Part shown: piece by piece, positions 31,974 through 41,039 of the stretch
How positions within the stretch are numbered: the stretch's first letter is position 1
How the letters are laid out: each line of letters starts with the position of its first letter
Notes under the pieces: model-generated
Databases searched by the model: none
The model's input: the letters and a program-made list of their open reading frames with translations, nothing else
What the model was told of the DNA's origin: nothing
Assembly (NCBI GenBank): GCA_963836355.1
Contig: CAWIJO010000028.1
Coordinates: forward strand, 128,125-192,124
Direction: 5' to 3'
Length of the DNA stretch: 64,000 bases
From: Palsa-506 sp963836355
Lineage (GTDB): Bacteria; Actinomycetota; Actinomycetes; Streptosporangiales; Streptosporangiaceae
Translations under genes and position numbers: made by a program

Positions 31974-33012
31974 GTCCTTCGCGTCCACCTGCGCCCTCCG
32001 CGTTCTCCGCGTTCTCCGCGCCGTCTGGTTCCCGCGCATGCGGCCCCGCGGAGAGGATCAGCTTGCCATAACTCCGCAAACCGCGAACGCCACCCGGCAG
32101 GTCTGCCCAGCGCTGGCCATGCCACCGCGTCACCAGCGCGTCCAGCGCGTCCACGTGCCGCGCGGTCAGCGCCCCGGCCGGGCAGCCCGCTGCGGTAGCG
32201 GCAGCATGCAGCACCCGGGTCCTGATCGCGGCTGGCAGCGCGGCGAGGCCGCCGGCCTCAAGCGCCCCGGCCCGATCCCGCAGCCGCGCCGACTCGGCCC
32301 TGGCCAGCGCGTCCAGCACGGCCGCGTCAGCTCGCAACTGGCTGGCGGTGCGCGCGAGGGCCTCGGCGATGCCGGGGCCGAGCGCGTCGGCCAGGGCAGG
32401 CATGGCCTGATGCCGGACCCGGGCCCGGGTGTACGCGGGATCGCAGTTGTGCGGATCTGCCCAGGGCTGCAGCTCAAGTGCGGCACAGGCCTGCATCGTC
32501 TGGGCGCGGCGGACGCCGAGCAGCGGGCGCAGGTAGCGCCCGTGCCGCGCGGGCATTCCGGCCAGCGACCGGGCACCCGAACCGCGGGCCAGGCCGAGCA
32601 GCACGGTCTCGGCCTGGTCGTCCAGCGTGTGGCCGAGTAGCACAGCGACCGCGCCCAGGCGGCCGGCCGCATCGTCCAGCGCGGCGTACCGTGCCGCCCG
32701 GGCAGCTGCCTCCGGGCCGCCCGGTCCGGCCGGGCTGACCCGGATGCTCTGCACGGGGTGCAGGCCCATGGCCGCCAGCTCGGCAGTCACCCGGGCGGCC
32801 CGCTCAGCTGAGCCCGCCTGCAGGCCATGATCGACTGTGATTCCGCCATGGCGCAGGCCGAGCCGGGGGCCCTCGAATGCCAGCGCCGCCGCCAGCGAGA
32901 GCGAATCGGGGCCGCCTGAGCAGGCCGCCAGCACGAGATCACCAGGCGCCAGGCTCGCCAGGGCCTGGCGGACGCCGAGCCGCACCAGCGCAACTGCCGG
33001 ATCGGGGCCCAC
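31957..33012 (-). CDS. tilS: tRNA(Ile)-lysidine synthetase
   Basis: The 351-residue protein has the N-type ATP pyrophosphatase P-loop CSGGPDSLSLA (about 30-40), GHTLDDQAETVLLGLARGSG and DPHNCDPAYTRARVRH, then a helical C-terminal region. It modifies C34 of tRNA-Ile(CAU) to lysidine. The extreme C-terminus has an Asn/Ala/Glu repeat (ENAENAE) from a 9-bp tandem repeat that overlaps the hpt start region. GTG start at 33012. Confidence 0.94.
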   Translation of the reverse strand: MGPDPAVALVRLGVRQALASLAPGDLVLAACSGGPDSLSLAAALAFEGPRLGLRHGGITVDHGLQAGSAERAARVTAELAAMGLHPVQSIRVSPAGPGGPEAAARAARYAALDDAAGRLGAVAVLLGHTLDDQAETVLLGLARGSGARSLAGMPARHGRYLRPLLGVRRAQTMQACAALELQPWADPHNCDPAYTRARVRHQAMPALADALGPGIAEALARTASQLRADAAVLDALARAESARLRDRAGALEAGGLAALPAAIRTRVLHAAATAAGCPAGALTARHVDALDALVTRWHGQRWADLPGGVRGLRSYGKLILSAGPHAREPDGAENAENAEGAGGREGHGRRT

Positions 33013-33018
33013 AGCCGG

Positions 33019-34119
33019 TCAGCCCGCGGCTGCGCTGCCGCCGGCTACCCGCTCCAGCCAGGCACCTGGGCTGACGATCTCGGCCTTGGACGGCAGGGAC
33101 CCAGGCGATTCCCACACCTTGTTGAAGGTCGCCATGCCCGCCTGATCCACCACGGTGCGGACGAACCGCGCGCCCTGCTCGTACTGCTTCATCTTCAGGT
33201 CGATGCCGAGGATCCGGCGGATCGCCTGCTCCAGTCTGCCCGCGCTGCCGCGCCGTGCACTGAACCGCTCCCTGATCTGCGCGACTGACGGCACGACGCT
33301 CGGGCCTACCGCATCCATGACGTAGTCGCCGTGTCCCTCCACCAGCGTCATCACCGCGGTCAGCCGCTCCAGGATCTCCCGCTGCCGGGGATTCTGGATC
33401 GCCTCGATCAGGCTCTCGCCGTCACCGCCGCGCACCGCGCCCGCCACCGCGTCCGCGGCCGAGCGCAGCCGTTCCAGGATTGACGCCGGATCCAGATCCG
33501 AGGCCAGCAGGAAATCCGTCATCTGCTGCTGCACGTACGGTCGCAGCCAGGGGACCGAGGTGAATTGCGTCCGGTGAGTTTCCTCATGCAGGCAGACCCA
33601 GCGCCTGAAATCATGCGGGTCGACGCCAAGTTCCCGCTCGACCATCACGATGTTCGGCGCGACGAGGGTAAGCCGTCCCGCCGGGGCAGTGCTTTCCGGC
33701 AGGTCCGGGTCGGGCGGCAGGAATAGTTCGTACTGGCCGAGTACCCGGCCTGCCAGGTAGGCGAGGATCAGCCCGGCCTGCATGCCGGTGACCCGCGAGC
33801 CGACCGCGGTGATCACCGATCCCTGCGGCGCGACCGCCCGTTCCTGCAGGTGCTCGACCAGCGGGTCAAGGACGACGCGGAAGCCGTCGACGTTGGCCCG
33901 GATCCAGCCAGGACGGTCCACCACCGCAACGCTGCCGCCGTCTGCCGGGCCGGTCAGCCCGGTCACCTCGCGCACCGGATCGTGCACCGCTGCGGCAAGC
34001 TCGCGCAGCTCCGCCACGACCTTCCTGGCCTCGGCCCGGCTGACCTGCGGACCCGGTCTGGCCCAGCGGACGCCAGTGGAAGTGGCCACATCCCAGTCGA
34101 TCATCTGTGCGCTGCTCAC
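33019..34119 (-). CDS. Zinc-dependent metalloprotease, DUF2342/F420-associated family
   Basis: The 366-residue protein has a zincin motif HEETH in VCLHEETHRTQF (about 176-180) and the MIDWDVATSTGVRWARPGP start seen in this actinobacterial family, sometimes named coenzyme F420 biosynthesis-associated. Conserved next to tilS and dacB in actinobacteria. The protease activity is inferred from the zinc motif and the substrate is unknown. Confidence 0.85.
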   Translation of the reverse strand: MSSAQMIDWDVATSTGVRWARPGPQVSRAEARKVVAELRELAAAVHDPVREVTGLTGPADGGSVAVVDRPGWIRANVDGFRVVLDPLVEHLQERAVAPQGSVITAVGSRVTGMQAGLILAYLAGRVLGQYELFLPPDPDLPESTAPAGRLTLVAPNIVMVERELGVDPHDFRRWVCLHEETHRTQFTSVPWLRPYVQQQMTDFLLASDLDPASILERLRSAADAVAGAVRGGDGESLIEAIQNPRQREILERLTAVMTLVEGHGDYVMDAVGPSVVPSVAQIRERFSARRGSAGRLEQAIRRILGIDLKMKQYEQGARFVRTVVDQAGMATFNKVWESPGSLPSKAEIVSPGAWLERVAGGSAAAG

Positions 34120-34197
34120 CCCTCCACCGTACGTGCCCGGACGGAGGGCTTTGCCGCAGGCACACCCACGGCGGCTGCCCCGCGCCGAACCCAGCGG

Positions 34198-35631
34198 TCA
34201 GTGGCAGCCACAGGCGGCGAGTTCGGTGGCGAGTTTGTCGATGGCGCCGCCGGCCTGGCCCAGCCCGTTCTTCGGCACGTGATCCGCCATGAATGCGAAG
34301 GCCAGCAGCTGGCCATTCCTGGCGTAGGCCACCCCGGCCAGCGCAGCCACGCTGGTCAGGTTGCCGGTCTTGGCCCGCACCACGCCGAGCGCGGCTGGCC
34401 CGGGAGCGCCGAAGACGCTGCCGCCCGGGGCGAGCGTCCCGGAGAAGCCCGCCACCGGCAGGCCGGTGATCGTCGGCCGTAGGCCGGGGTCATGCTGCCA
34501 TCCGGCCACCGTGACCAGCTGCACCAGGGCCAGCGGCGTGATCCGGTCCGCGGGCGAGAGCCCGCTGCCGTCTGCCAGCCGGATGCCGCGTACGCCCAGC
34601 CGCCGGTCCGCTGCCGTCACCGCCGCGGCGGCGCCGGCGAAGGTGGCGGGCAGGCCCGCGGCGATCGCCACCTGCCTGGCCAGGTTCTCCGCGATCACGT
34701 TGTTGCTCTCCACCAGCATCCACTGCACGATCTGCGCCAGCGGCGGCGAGGACACCCTGGCGATGCTGACACCGGCCGACGGCGCCGCGGTCCGCCGCAC
34801 CGGCCCGTGCACGCGGATCCCGTGGGCGGCCAGCAGCGAGCCGAACGCACGGGCCGCATCGGCCGCCGGCGTGAGCGAGCGCGGTCGGAAGTTACCCGGG
34901 TCATCGGCGTCCTGCGGCGACCCGTCCGCGGTCAGCCTGCCCTGGTCAACCTCGAGCGAGGTGATCGGGCTGACGTTGCCGGTGGCCAGGTAGCTCGGTG
35001 GCCACGACGGCGCTAGCAGCGGGCCGGCGTAGCGCGAGGTGTCGTAGCCAAGCCGCACCGTATGGTGATGCGTGGCGCGCAGCACGCGAGCCGTCCGAGC
35101 GGCCAGCGACGCGAGCGTGGCCGGCTGCGGATAGTCCGCCGCAGGCGGGCGGCCCGCGGCGAGGGTGGGATCGCCGCCGCCGACCAATACGATGGCGGAC
35201 CGCCCGCTGGCTGCCACCACCCGCGTGCTGAGCCGGGCGCCAGGGCCGAGCACCTGCAGCGCGGCGACCGCCGTCGCCAGCTTGGCCGTCGAGGCCGGCG
35301 CGGACGGCGAATTGCCGTTCCGGGCGAACAGCACTTGGCCAGTCGACAGGCTGGCAACGACCGCGGCGACGTGCGGGCCGAGCGACGGCAGGCCGAGGGT
35401 GCCGGACAGCTGGGCGGTCAGGCCGCCGGGCGTTACGGCCTGCCCCGGCGGCCGGACCGCCGCGGGCAGTACCTGGCTGGCGGCGGCCAGCGGAAGCCCG
35501 GCCACCCGCGGTATCTGCCAGCGGGCGAGGCGGCCTGGCAGCAGGTGCGCGACCGCGGCGCCGGCCGCCGTGGTCGTTGCGATCAGCAGCGCGAGGGTCG
35601 CCACGGCTACCTGCCGGAGTCGGCTCGTCAC
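34198..35631 (-). CDS. dacB: D-alanyl-D-alanine carboxypeptidase/endopeptidase (PBP4 type)
   Basis: The 477-residue S13-family protein has an N-terminal membrane anchor or signal (about 8-30), the active-site SxxK in PASTAKLATAV (about 135), the SxN in VESNNVIAENLARQ and the KTG in RAKTGNLTSVAALAG. It trims or cleaves peptidoglycan stem peptides outside the membrane. It is the first gene of the minus-strand block and diverges from ppa with a 70-base gap. Confidence 0.92.
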   Translation of the reverse strand: MTSRLRQVAVATLALLIATTTAAGAAVAHLLPGRLARWQIPRVAGLPLAAASQVLPAAVRPPGQAVTPGGLTAQLSGTLGLPSLGPHVAAVVASLSTGQVLFARNGNSPSAPASTAKLATAVAALQVLGPGARLSTRVVAASGRSAIVLVGGGDPTLAAGRPPAADYPQPATLASLAARTARVLRATHHHTVRLGYDTSRYAGPLLAPSWPPSYLATGNVSPITSLEVDQGRLTADGSPQDADDPGNFRPRSLTPAADAARAFGSLLAAHGIRVHGPVRRTAAPSAGVSIARVSSPPLAQIVQWMLVESNNVIAENLARQVAIAAGLPATFAGAAAAVTAADRRLGVRGIRLADGSGLSPADRITPLALVQLVTVAGWQHDPGLRPTITGLPVAGFSGTLAPGGSVFGAPGPAALGVVRAKTGNLTSVAALAGVAYARNGQLLAFAFMADHVPKNGLGQAGGAIDKLATELAACGCH

Positions 35632-35701
35632 GACCCCTCCTTTCGCGAGATGCTGATCCTGGCAACGGAGTCAATCATCTACGTGTGCAGGGAGCGGAAT
35701 C

Positions 35702-36202
35702 GTGAAATTCGATGTGGTCGTCGAGATCCCGAAAGGCCAGCGCAACAAATACGAAATGGATCATGAAACAGGGCGTATCCGGCTGGACCGGATGCTGTTC
35801 ACCTCGACCCGGTATCCCGCGGATTACGGGTTCATCGAGGACACGCTTGCGGACGACGGCGATCCGCTGGATGCGCTGGTGATCCTGGACGAGCCGACTT
35901 TCCCTGGCTGCCTGATCCACTGCCGGGCGATCGGCATGTTCCGGATGCGGGATGAGATGGGGGCCGACGACAAGGTCCTCTGCGTGGCCGCAACGGACCC
36001 CCGGATGGCCCACCTGCGGAACATCGAGCATGTCTCGGAGTTCGACCGCCTCGAGATCCAGCACTTCTTCGAGGTTTACAAGGCGCTCGAGCCCGGCAAG
36101 GAAGTGGAGACGGCTACCTGGGTAGGTCAGGCTGATGCGGAGACTGAGATCGAGGCATGCCGGGCGCGACTCCGGGCAGCGGAGAGCCACCGGGGACACT
36201 GA
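35702..36202 (+). CDS. ppa: Inorganic pyrophosphatase
   Basis: A 166-residue family I enzyme with all active-site motifs: IPKGQRNKYE, RLDRMLFTSTRYPADYGFIEDT and DDGDPLDALVI (about 50-65), and DPR. It hydrolyses pyrophosphate. GTG start at 35702. It diverges from dacB, the arrangement common in actinobacteria. Confidence 0.97.
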   Translation: MKFDVVVEIPKGQRNKYEMDHETGRIRLDRMLFTSTRYPADYGFIEDTLADDGDPLDALVILDEPTFPGCLIHCRAIGMFRMRDEMGADDKVLCVAATDPRMAHLRNIEHVSEFDRLEIQHFFEVYKALEPGKEVETATWVGQADAETEIEACRARLRAAESHRGH

Positions 36203-36266
36203 TGCCGCGTGGTCGCAAATAGGCGACACTGGTTATTGAAGCGGCGACGGAGGCAAGGAGGCACCC

Positions 36267-36950
36267 GTGGATCACGCAGATGACGTGCTCAGGCGGGCGC
36301 CTCTTTTCGAGTCGCTCGACGATGACAGTGCGGCCGCGCTGCAGACCGGAGTCACCGTCGTAGACCTTGCCCGGGCCGAGCGGCTGTTCGACGAAGGGGC
36401 CTCCGGCAATCAGCTCTACGTGATTCTTGATGGCAAGATCAAGCTGACCCGGGCCGCGGCGGACGGCAGGGAGAACCTGCTGAGCGTGCTTGGGCCCGGC
36501 GAGATGTTCGGGGAGCTGTCCCTCTTCGACCCGCGGCCGCGCACCGCGAGCGCGACCGCGGTGACCGACAGCCGCCTCGCCGCGCTCGCACATGACGACC
36601 TGCGCAGCTGGCTGACCGGCCGTCCCGACGTGGCCCTGCACCTGCTCCGGGCGCTCGCTCAGCGGCTCCGCCGGGCCAATGACGTCATGGCCGACCTCGT
36701 CTTCACCGACGTGCCCGGCCGGGTGGCGAAGGCCCTGCTTGACCTGGCGGACCGGTTCGGCACGGTGCAGGAAGACGGGCTGCAGGTCAACCATGACCTC
36801 ACTCAGGAGGAGCTGGCACAGCTGGTCGGGGCTTCGCGGGAGACCGTTAACAAGGCACTGGCCGATTTCGCGGCCCGCGGCTGGCTGCAGCTAGCGGCCA
36901 AGTCCGTCCTGCTCATCGAGCCGGAGCGGCTGCGCAAGCGATCACGCTGA
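36267..36950 (+). CDS. crp: Crp/Fnr-family transcriptional regulator
   Basis: The 227-residue product has a cyclic-nucleotide-binding domain (about 10-125) with the phosphate cassette GEMFGELSLFDPRPRTASA (about 78-96), a dimer helix and a winged helix-turn-helix (TQEELAQLVGASRETVNKAL, about 175-194). It contains no cysteine, so it is not an FeS-type FNR; cAMP is the likely ligand. The GTG start follows a perfect aaggagg. In Streptomyces the orthologue controls germination and secondary metabolism. Confidence 0.88.
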   Translation: MDHADDVLRRAPLFESLDDDSAAALQTGVTVVDLARAERLFDEGASGNQLYVILDGKIKLTRAAADGRENLLSVLGPGEMFGELSLFDPRPRTASATAVTDSRLAALAHDDLRSWLTGRPDVALHLLRALAQRLRRANDVMADLVFTDVPGRVAKALLDLADRFGTVQEDGLQVNHDLTQEELAQLVGASRETVNKALADFAARGWLQLAAKSVLLIEPERLRKRSR

Positions 36951-36959
36951 AGCAAGCGA

Positions 36960-37823
36960 TTACGCTGATTCGCTGCCGGCCTCGGGCGGCGCCAGCCCGC
37001 GATCAGCCAGATAGGCAAGCTGCGCCCGGACTGACCATTCAGCGAACGGCCAGAGGCCGCGGTCCACGGCCGCGTAGACCCGCGCCACGATGTCAGCGGG
37101 CGTCCGGTCACCAGCCGCGATGGCGGCCTCGACCTCGGCAAGCCGGTCCGCCCGGTGCGCGATGTAGAAGTCGAGCTTCGCCGCGGGATCCGCCACCAGC
37201 GGGCCGTGGCCAGGCAGCAAGACAGCCAGCGGCGCGGACTCGGCAAGGGCGCGCAGCCGGCCCAGCGACCCCAGGTAATCTCCCAGACTGCCGTCCCGGG
37301 AGATCATGGTCGTGCCGCGGCCGAGCACCGTGTCCCCAGTGAGCACCGCGCCGTCAGCGGGCACCATTAGCGACACCGAGTCGGCAGTGTGGCCGGGCGT
37401 GGCGATGACCCGGATCTCGCAGCCCGCCGCGGTGACCACGTCGCCGGGCCGGAGCCCTTCGGCGCCGAGCCGGTGCGCGGGATCCAGCGCGAGCACCGGC
37501 GCGCCGGTCAGCTCGGCCATCCGCCGGGCGCCGGCCGAGTGATCACGATGTCCGTGCGTGAGCAGGATCCGGGTAACCCGCCGCCCGGCCTCCGCGGCCA
37601 GCGCCCGCACCCGGCGCAGGTGCCCCTCGTCGTCAGGGCCCGGATCCACCACGACCGCGGCCGCCGAGCCCGGCTCGGCGATCAGCCAGGTGTTCGTGCC
37701 ATCGAGCGTCATCAGTGACGGGTTCGGGGCCAGCGCGCAACGTGCCCTGGCCGTGCCGGATCCGTCGATCCCCGACTCCGGCCGGGCTTCCGCACTCAGT
37801 GCGCCGTCGCGGCTGGCGGTCAC
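36960..37823 (-). CDS. MBL-fold metallo-hydrolase
   Basis: From GTG 37823 the product is 287 residues with the metallo-beta-lactamase signature THGHRDHSAG (about 90-99), TPGHTADSV, TGDTVLG and LPGHGP; a LACTB2-like C-terminal winged helix (HRADRLAEVEAAI onwards) follows. The start overlaps the NUDIX stop as GTGA. The frame runs upstream to 38153 but that part is a shadow of the NUDIX gene. The substrate is unknown. Confidence 0.88.
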   Translation of the reverse strand: MTASRDGALSAEARPESGIDGSGTARARCALAPNPSLMTLDGTNTWLIAEPGSAAAVVVDPGPDDEGHLRRVRALAAEAGRRVTRILLTHGHRDHSAGARRMAELTGAPVLALDPAHRLGAEGLRPGDVVTAAGCEIRVIATPGHTADSVSLMVPADGAVLTGDTVLGRGTTMISRDGSLGDYLGSLGRLRALAESAPLAVLLPGHGPLVADPAAKLDFYIAHRADRLAEVEAAIAAGDRTPADIVARVYAAVDRGLWPFAEWSVRAQLAYLADRGLAPPEAGSESA

Positions 37824-38698
37824 AGCGGATACCCCAGCGCCGCGGGAAGCGTCAGCCAGACCGCGCCTTGCTCCATGCTCGACTCCGGTAGCACCGGCCT
37901 GACCTGGCGCGGCGATAGCGCCGCGGCCACGTCCCGGCAGGCAGCGAGTTCCGCCAAGGTTACCGCGGTGGGCGGCCACAGCACGATCTCCTTCCGGCGC
38001 CCCATGGCAATCGCATCGTCCGGCCGCAGCCAGGTCACCTCCGCCGCCTCGCCGCCGACGTCCCTGGTGCGCTGCGAGTGCGGCAGCGCGGCGGCGAAGA
38101 ACCTGGCGTCGAACCTGCGCTTCTCGATCACCGGGGTGATCCACCGTGACCATGGCCTGAGCAGGTCGGACCGGAGCACTAGCCCGCGCCGGCCGAGCAT
38201 CTCAGCAAGCGAGAGCGAGCGGCTGAGCAGCGCCTGCCGGTCCGCCTCCCAGTCCGCGCCCGTCACGTCGGCCACCACCGAGCCGGCTGACGGTCCGGCC
38301 AGCAGGACGCCCGACTCCTCGAAGGTCTCCCGGACCGCCGCGCAGACCAGCGCGCGTGCCAGATCCAGCGGCGCGTCGAAGATCCGGCCCCACTCGCCGG
38401 CGCCGGGTCCGGCCCAGGCAACCTGCTCGTCGGCATCTCTGGCATCAACAGAGCCACCGGGAAAGACGAACGCACCCGGCGCGAACGCCATCGACGGCTG
38501 GCGCCGCAGCAGGTAGACCTCAGGGCCGTCGGCGGGTTGCGCACCGTCTCCGGGCCGCTGGGCCGGACGCAACAGCATGACGGTTGCCGCGTCCCGCGGC
38601 GTGGCCGGCCGCACGCGCCCCGCCAGCACGTCGAGAGCATGCCTGGCCGGCCGGCCAGGCAGCCGGATCGCCGTGCCGTCCGCGGAATCTGCCACCAC
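37820..38698 (-). CDS. NUDIX hydrolase
   Basis: The 292-residue protein has an N-terminal core (VMLLRPA...VYLLRRQPSMAFAPGAFVFPGGSVD) and the Nudix helix AAVRETFEESGVLL (about 125-138), although the Gly-to-Glu spacing is stretched by an insertion relative to the short canonical box. Homologous to NUDT19-type long Nudix proteins (acyl-CoA/nucleotide diphosphatases). Coupled to the MBL gene downstream through GTGA. Confidence 0.85.
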   Translation of the reverse strand: MVADSADGTAIRLPGRPARHALDVLAGRVRPATPRDAATVMLLRPAQRPGDGAQPADGPEVYLLRRQPSMAFAPGAFVFPGGSVDARDADEQVAWAGPGAGEWGRIFDAPLDLARALVCAAVRETFEESGVLLAGPSAGSVVADVTGADWEADRQALLSRSLSLAEMLGRRGLVLRSDLLRPWSRWITPVIEKRRFDARFFAAALPHSQRTRDVGGEAAEVTWLRPDDAIAMGRRKEIVLWPPTAVTLAELAACRDVAAALSPRQVRPVLPESSMEQGAVWLTLPAALGYPL

Positions 38699-38730
38699 AA
38701 GCCCTCCTGTGACCCTGGCTGGCGGCTTGC

Positions 38731-39222
38731 CTAGCTCACCTCGGCGATCAGCTCGACCTCGACCGGGGTATCGAGTGGCAGGACGGCCATGCCGACCGCG
38801 CTGCGGGCGTGCCGGCCGCCATCGCCGAAAACCTCGATCAGCAGTTCGCTCGCTCCGTTGACGACCTGGGCCTGCGCGGTGAAATCGGGGACGCTGGCCA
38901 CGAATCCGGTCACCTTCACTATCTGCCGGACTGCCGACAGCCCGCCCGTCACCGAGGCGACCGCGGCTAGCGCGTTGAGCGCGCAGATCCGCGCGAGGGC
39001 GCTGGCCGCCGCGGCATCGATTCCGGCACCGACTTTTCCGGTCGCGGGCAGCACTCCGTCCACGAATGGCAGCTGCCCGGCGGTGTACACGTAATTTCCG
39101 GTGCGCACGGCCGGCACGTAGGACGCCAGCGGGGCCGTCACCTTCGGCAGGGTGAGCCCTAGTGCGGCCAGTCGTGCCTCGGGGGAGTTCTCGCCCGGGG
39201 CGCCGTCCCGGGCCGCGGTCAC
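38731..39222 (-). CDS. RidA-family protein
   Basis: A 163-residue YjgF/RidA-like protein: YVYTAGQLPFVDG (about 43-55), ALNALAAVASVTGGLSAVRQIVKVTGFVASVPDF and the terminal MAVLPLDTPVEVELIAEVS. The typical catalytic Arg position (R in ..ARSAVGMA) is occupied by HARSAVG. RidA removes reactive enamines, but this longer subgroup may differ. GTG start overlaps the DUF4177 stop as GTGA, so the two are coupled. Confidence 0.88.
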   Translation of the reverse strand: MTAARDGAPGENSPEARLAALGLTLPKVTAPLASYVPAVRTGNYVYTAGQLPFVDGVLPATGKVGAGIDAAAASALARICALNALAAVASVTGGLSAVRQIVKVTGFVASVPDFTAQAQVVNGASELLIEVFGDGGRHARSAVGMAVLPLDTPVEVELIAEVS

Positions 39223-39374
39223 TGCTTGCCCCTCTTCAGGTAGGCGACGAGTTGCTCAGGGTTGGGGCCGGGCACGACGGCGACCAGCTCCCACCCATCG
39301 TCGCCCCAGTTGTCCAGGATTTGCTTGGTCGCATGGACGAGCAACGGCACCGTTGCGTACTCCCACTTCTGCAT
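39219..39374 (-). CDS. DUF4177 small protein
   Basis: A 51-residue product beginning MQKWEYATVPLL, with NWGDDGWELVAVVPGP and a YLKRGKQ end. This is the DUF4177 pattern (WEY...GWELV). It starts with ATG at 39374 and its TGA overlaps the GTG of the RidA gene. Found in the same place in other actinobacteria; function unknown. Confidence 0.85.
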   Translation of the reverse strand: MQKWEYATVPLLVHATKQILDNWGDDGWELVAVVPGPNPEQLVAYLKRGKQ

Positions 39375-39409
39375 GATCCGACTCTAGCGGGCCGGCCCCT
39401 GCTGCAGTC

Positions 39410-40912
39410 TCATGCTCCCGGGTCCGAGAACGGGCCAGGGTCCGTGTCCGCGACCGGGTCGGGCTTGCGCCTGCTGCTCGTCGCCGACCGCCGCTGGCCG
39501 ACTGTGGTTCGGCGCTGTCCGCCTGCCGCCTTCCGCTGGCGGCTCACCGCTCCCCGGGCCGGAGCGGCCGGGCCGGCGTCAGGCGCCGCGCCGCCGGTCC
39601 CGGCCTCGGCGTCGCCGACCGCGGGCATCGTCTCGGTCACTGCCGGGCCGTCAGCGGCGGGCGCGGCGTCGGCGACCGCCGGCATCACCCGGGTCATGGC
39701 GGCCCCGTCCTCGGCCGGCCCGGTATCCGCGGCCGCAGCATCGGCCGGCCCGGAGTCCGCGGCCGCAGCATCGGCCGGCCCGAAGTCCGCGGGCGCAGCA
39801 TCGGCCGGCCCGAAGTCCGCGGGCGCAGCATCGGCCGGCCCGGTGTCCGCAGCCGCAGCATCGGCCGGCCCGAAGTCCGCGGGCGCAGCATCGGCCGGCC
39901 CGGTGTCCGCAGCCGCAGCATCGGCCGGCCCGAAGTCCGCGGGCGCGGCATCACCGATCGCGGGCAAGGCATCGCCTGGATCGACGACAATCTCGGGGAT
40001 CGGCGGGATCTCAGGTATCTCGAGCGGCGCCGCGGGCACGCCGCCGAGTTCCGCCCCGGCTTCTGCCTCGGCCACGGCCTGGTCGCCGAAGTCCGCCATC
40101 GATGCCGATTCCGCGGCCGACTTCTCACTGCCCGGCGTTGCGGGCGCCAGCTTGTCGAAGAACCTCAGCATCTCGACCGGGATCGGCATCACCAGCGTGC
40201 TGTTGCGCTCCGCGGCTACCTCCACCACTGTCTGCAGCAGCCGGAGCTGCAGTGCGGCAGGATCGCGCGCCATCACGTTGGCGGCAGCGGCGAGCCGCTT
40301 GGACGCCTGGTACTCGCCGTCGGCCGTGATGATCCGCGCCCGGCGCTCCCGCTCCGCCTCCGCCTGCCGCGACATAGACCGCTTCATTCCCTCAGGCAGG
40401 CTCACGTCCTTGATCTCCACGCGCTCGACCCGGATGCCCCATGGCCCCTCGGTCGGCTCGTCGATGATCCGGCGTAGTTCCTTGTTGACCGTTGCCCGCT
40501 CGGCAAGCAACTGGTCCATCTCCGACTGGCCGATGATCGAGCGGAGCGATGTCTGCGCCTGCTGCGAGACGGCGAACATGTAGTTCTGCACATTCACCGT
40601 CGCCTTGATCGGGTCGACAACGCGGAAATAGACCACCGCATCCACCCGCACGCTGACATTGTCCCTCGTGATGCCCTCTTGTGCCGGAACGGCCATGGCG
40701 ATGATCTGCATGTTGACTTTTTGCATCTTGTCGCCGATCGGCCTGATCACATGCAGCCCCGGGCCGCGCGTTCCCGGCAACACCTTGCCGAACCGAAAGA
40801 CGATGCCCTGCTCGTACTGCTGCACGACGCGCATCGCCCGACCGGTCGCGACCAGACCCGCCACCACGAGAACTACCAGGATGACCAAAAGACCCTCGAG
40901 CACCGCGAACAC
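39410..40912 (-). CDS. SPFH/Band 7 (slipin) membrane protein with repeat tail
   Basis: The 500-residue protein has an N-terminal transmembrane helix (about 4-24), an SPFH domain (about 25-185: VQQYEQGIVFRFGKVLPGTRGPGLH in parts, VDAVVYFRVVDP) and a slipin-type helical segment (to about 270). The C-terminal 230 residues are an Ala/Asp/Pro-rich tail with a 10-residue repeat (GPADAA-AD) encoded by a 30-bp array, then a basic end. SPFH proteins scaffold membrane microdomains. No NfeD partner gene is adjacent. Confidence 0.87.
   Translation of the reverse strand: MFAVLEGLLVILVVLVVAGLVATGRAMRVVQQYEQGIVFRFGKVLPGTRGPGLHVIRPIGDKMQKVNMQIIAMAVPAQEGITRDNVSVRVDAVVYFRVVDPIKATVNVQNYMFAVSQQAQTSLRSIIGQSEMDQLLAERATVNKELRRIIDEPTEGPWGIRVERVEIKDVSLPEGMKRSMSRQAEAERERRARIITADGEYQASKRLAAAANVMARDPAALQLRLLQTVVEVAAERNSTLVMPIPVEMLRFFDKLAPATPGSEKSAAESASMADFGDQAVAEAEAGAELGGVPAAPLEIPEIPPIPEIVVDPGDALPAIGDAAPADFGPADAAAADTGPADAAPADFGPADAAAADTGPADAAPADFGPADAAPADFGPADAAAADSGPADAAAADTGPAEDGAAMTRVMPAVADAAPAADGPAVTETMPAVGDAEAGTGGAAPDAGPAAPARGAVSRQRKAAGGQRRTTVGQRRSATSSRRKPDPVADTDPGPFSDPGA
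39711..39950. repeat. 30-bp tandem repeat in the SPFH gene
   Basis: Eight contiguous 30-bp units, each beginning tcggccggcccg, of two alternating types: one with aagtccgcgggcgcagca and one with a ggtgtccgcagccgcagca-like second half. They encode ten-residue units in the C-terminal tail. Confidence 0.95.
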
Positions 40913-40959
40913 CTCTTCCCGGGCTGCATGCCGATTTCCAGGCCCAGCCTAGTGACATC

Positions 40960-41003
40960 TCTGCTGTGCTGGCGGTGCGCGTCTGCTGTGCTGGCGGTGC
41001 GCG
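40960..41003. repeat. 22-bp duplication in a divergent promoter region
   Basis: Two perfect adjacent copies of a 22-base unit (starting tctgctgtgctggcggtg) in the 127-base gap between the SPFH gene and the first ArsA-like ATPase gene, where both promoters should lie. Confidence 0.93.
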
Positions 41004-41039
41004 GCGACCTAGTGCGCGAGCGCGGATAACCTCCATGGC

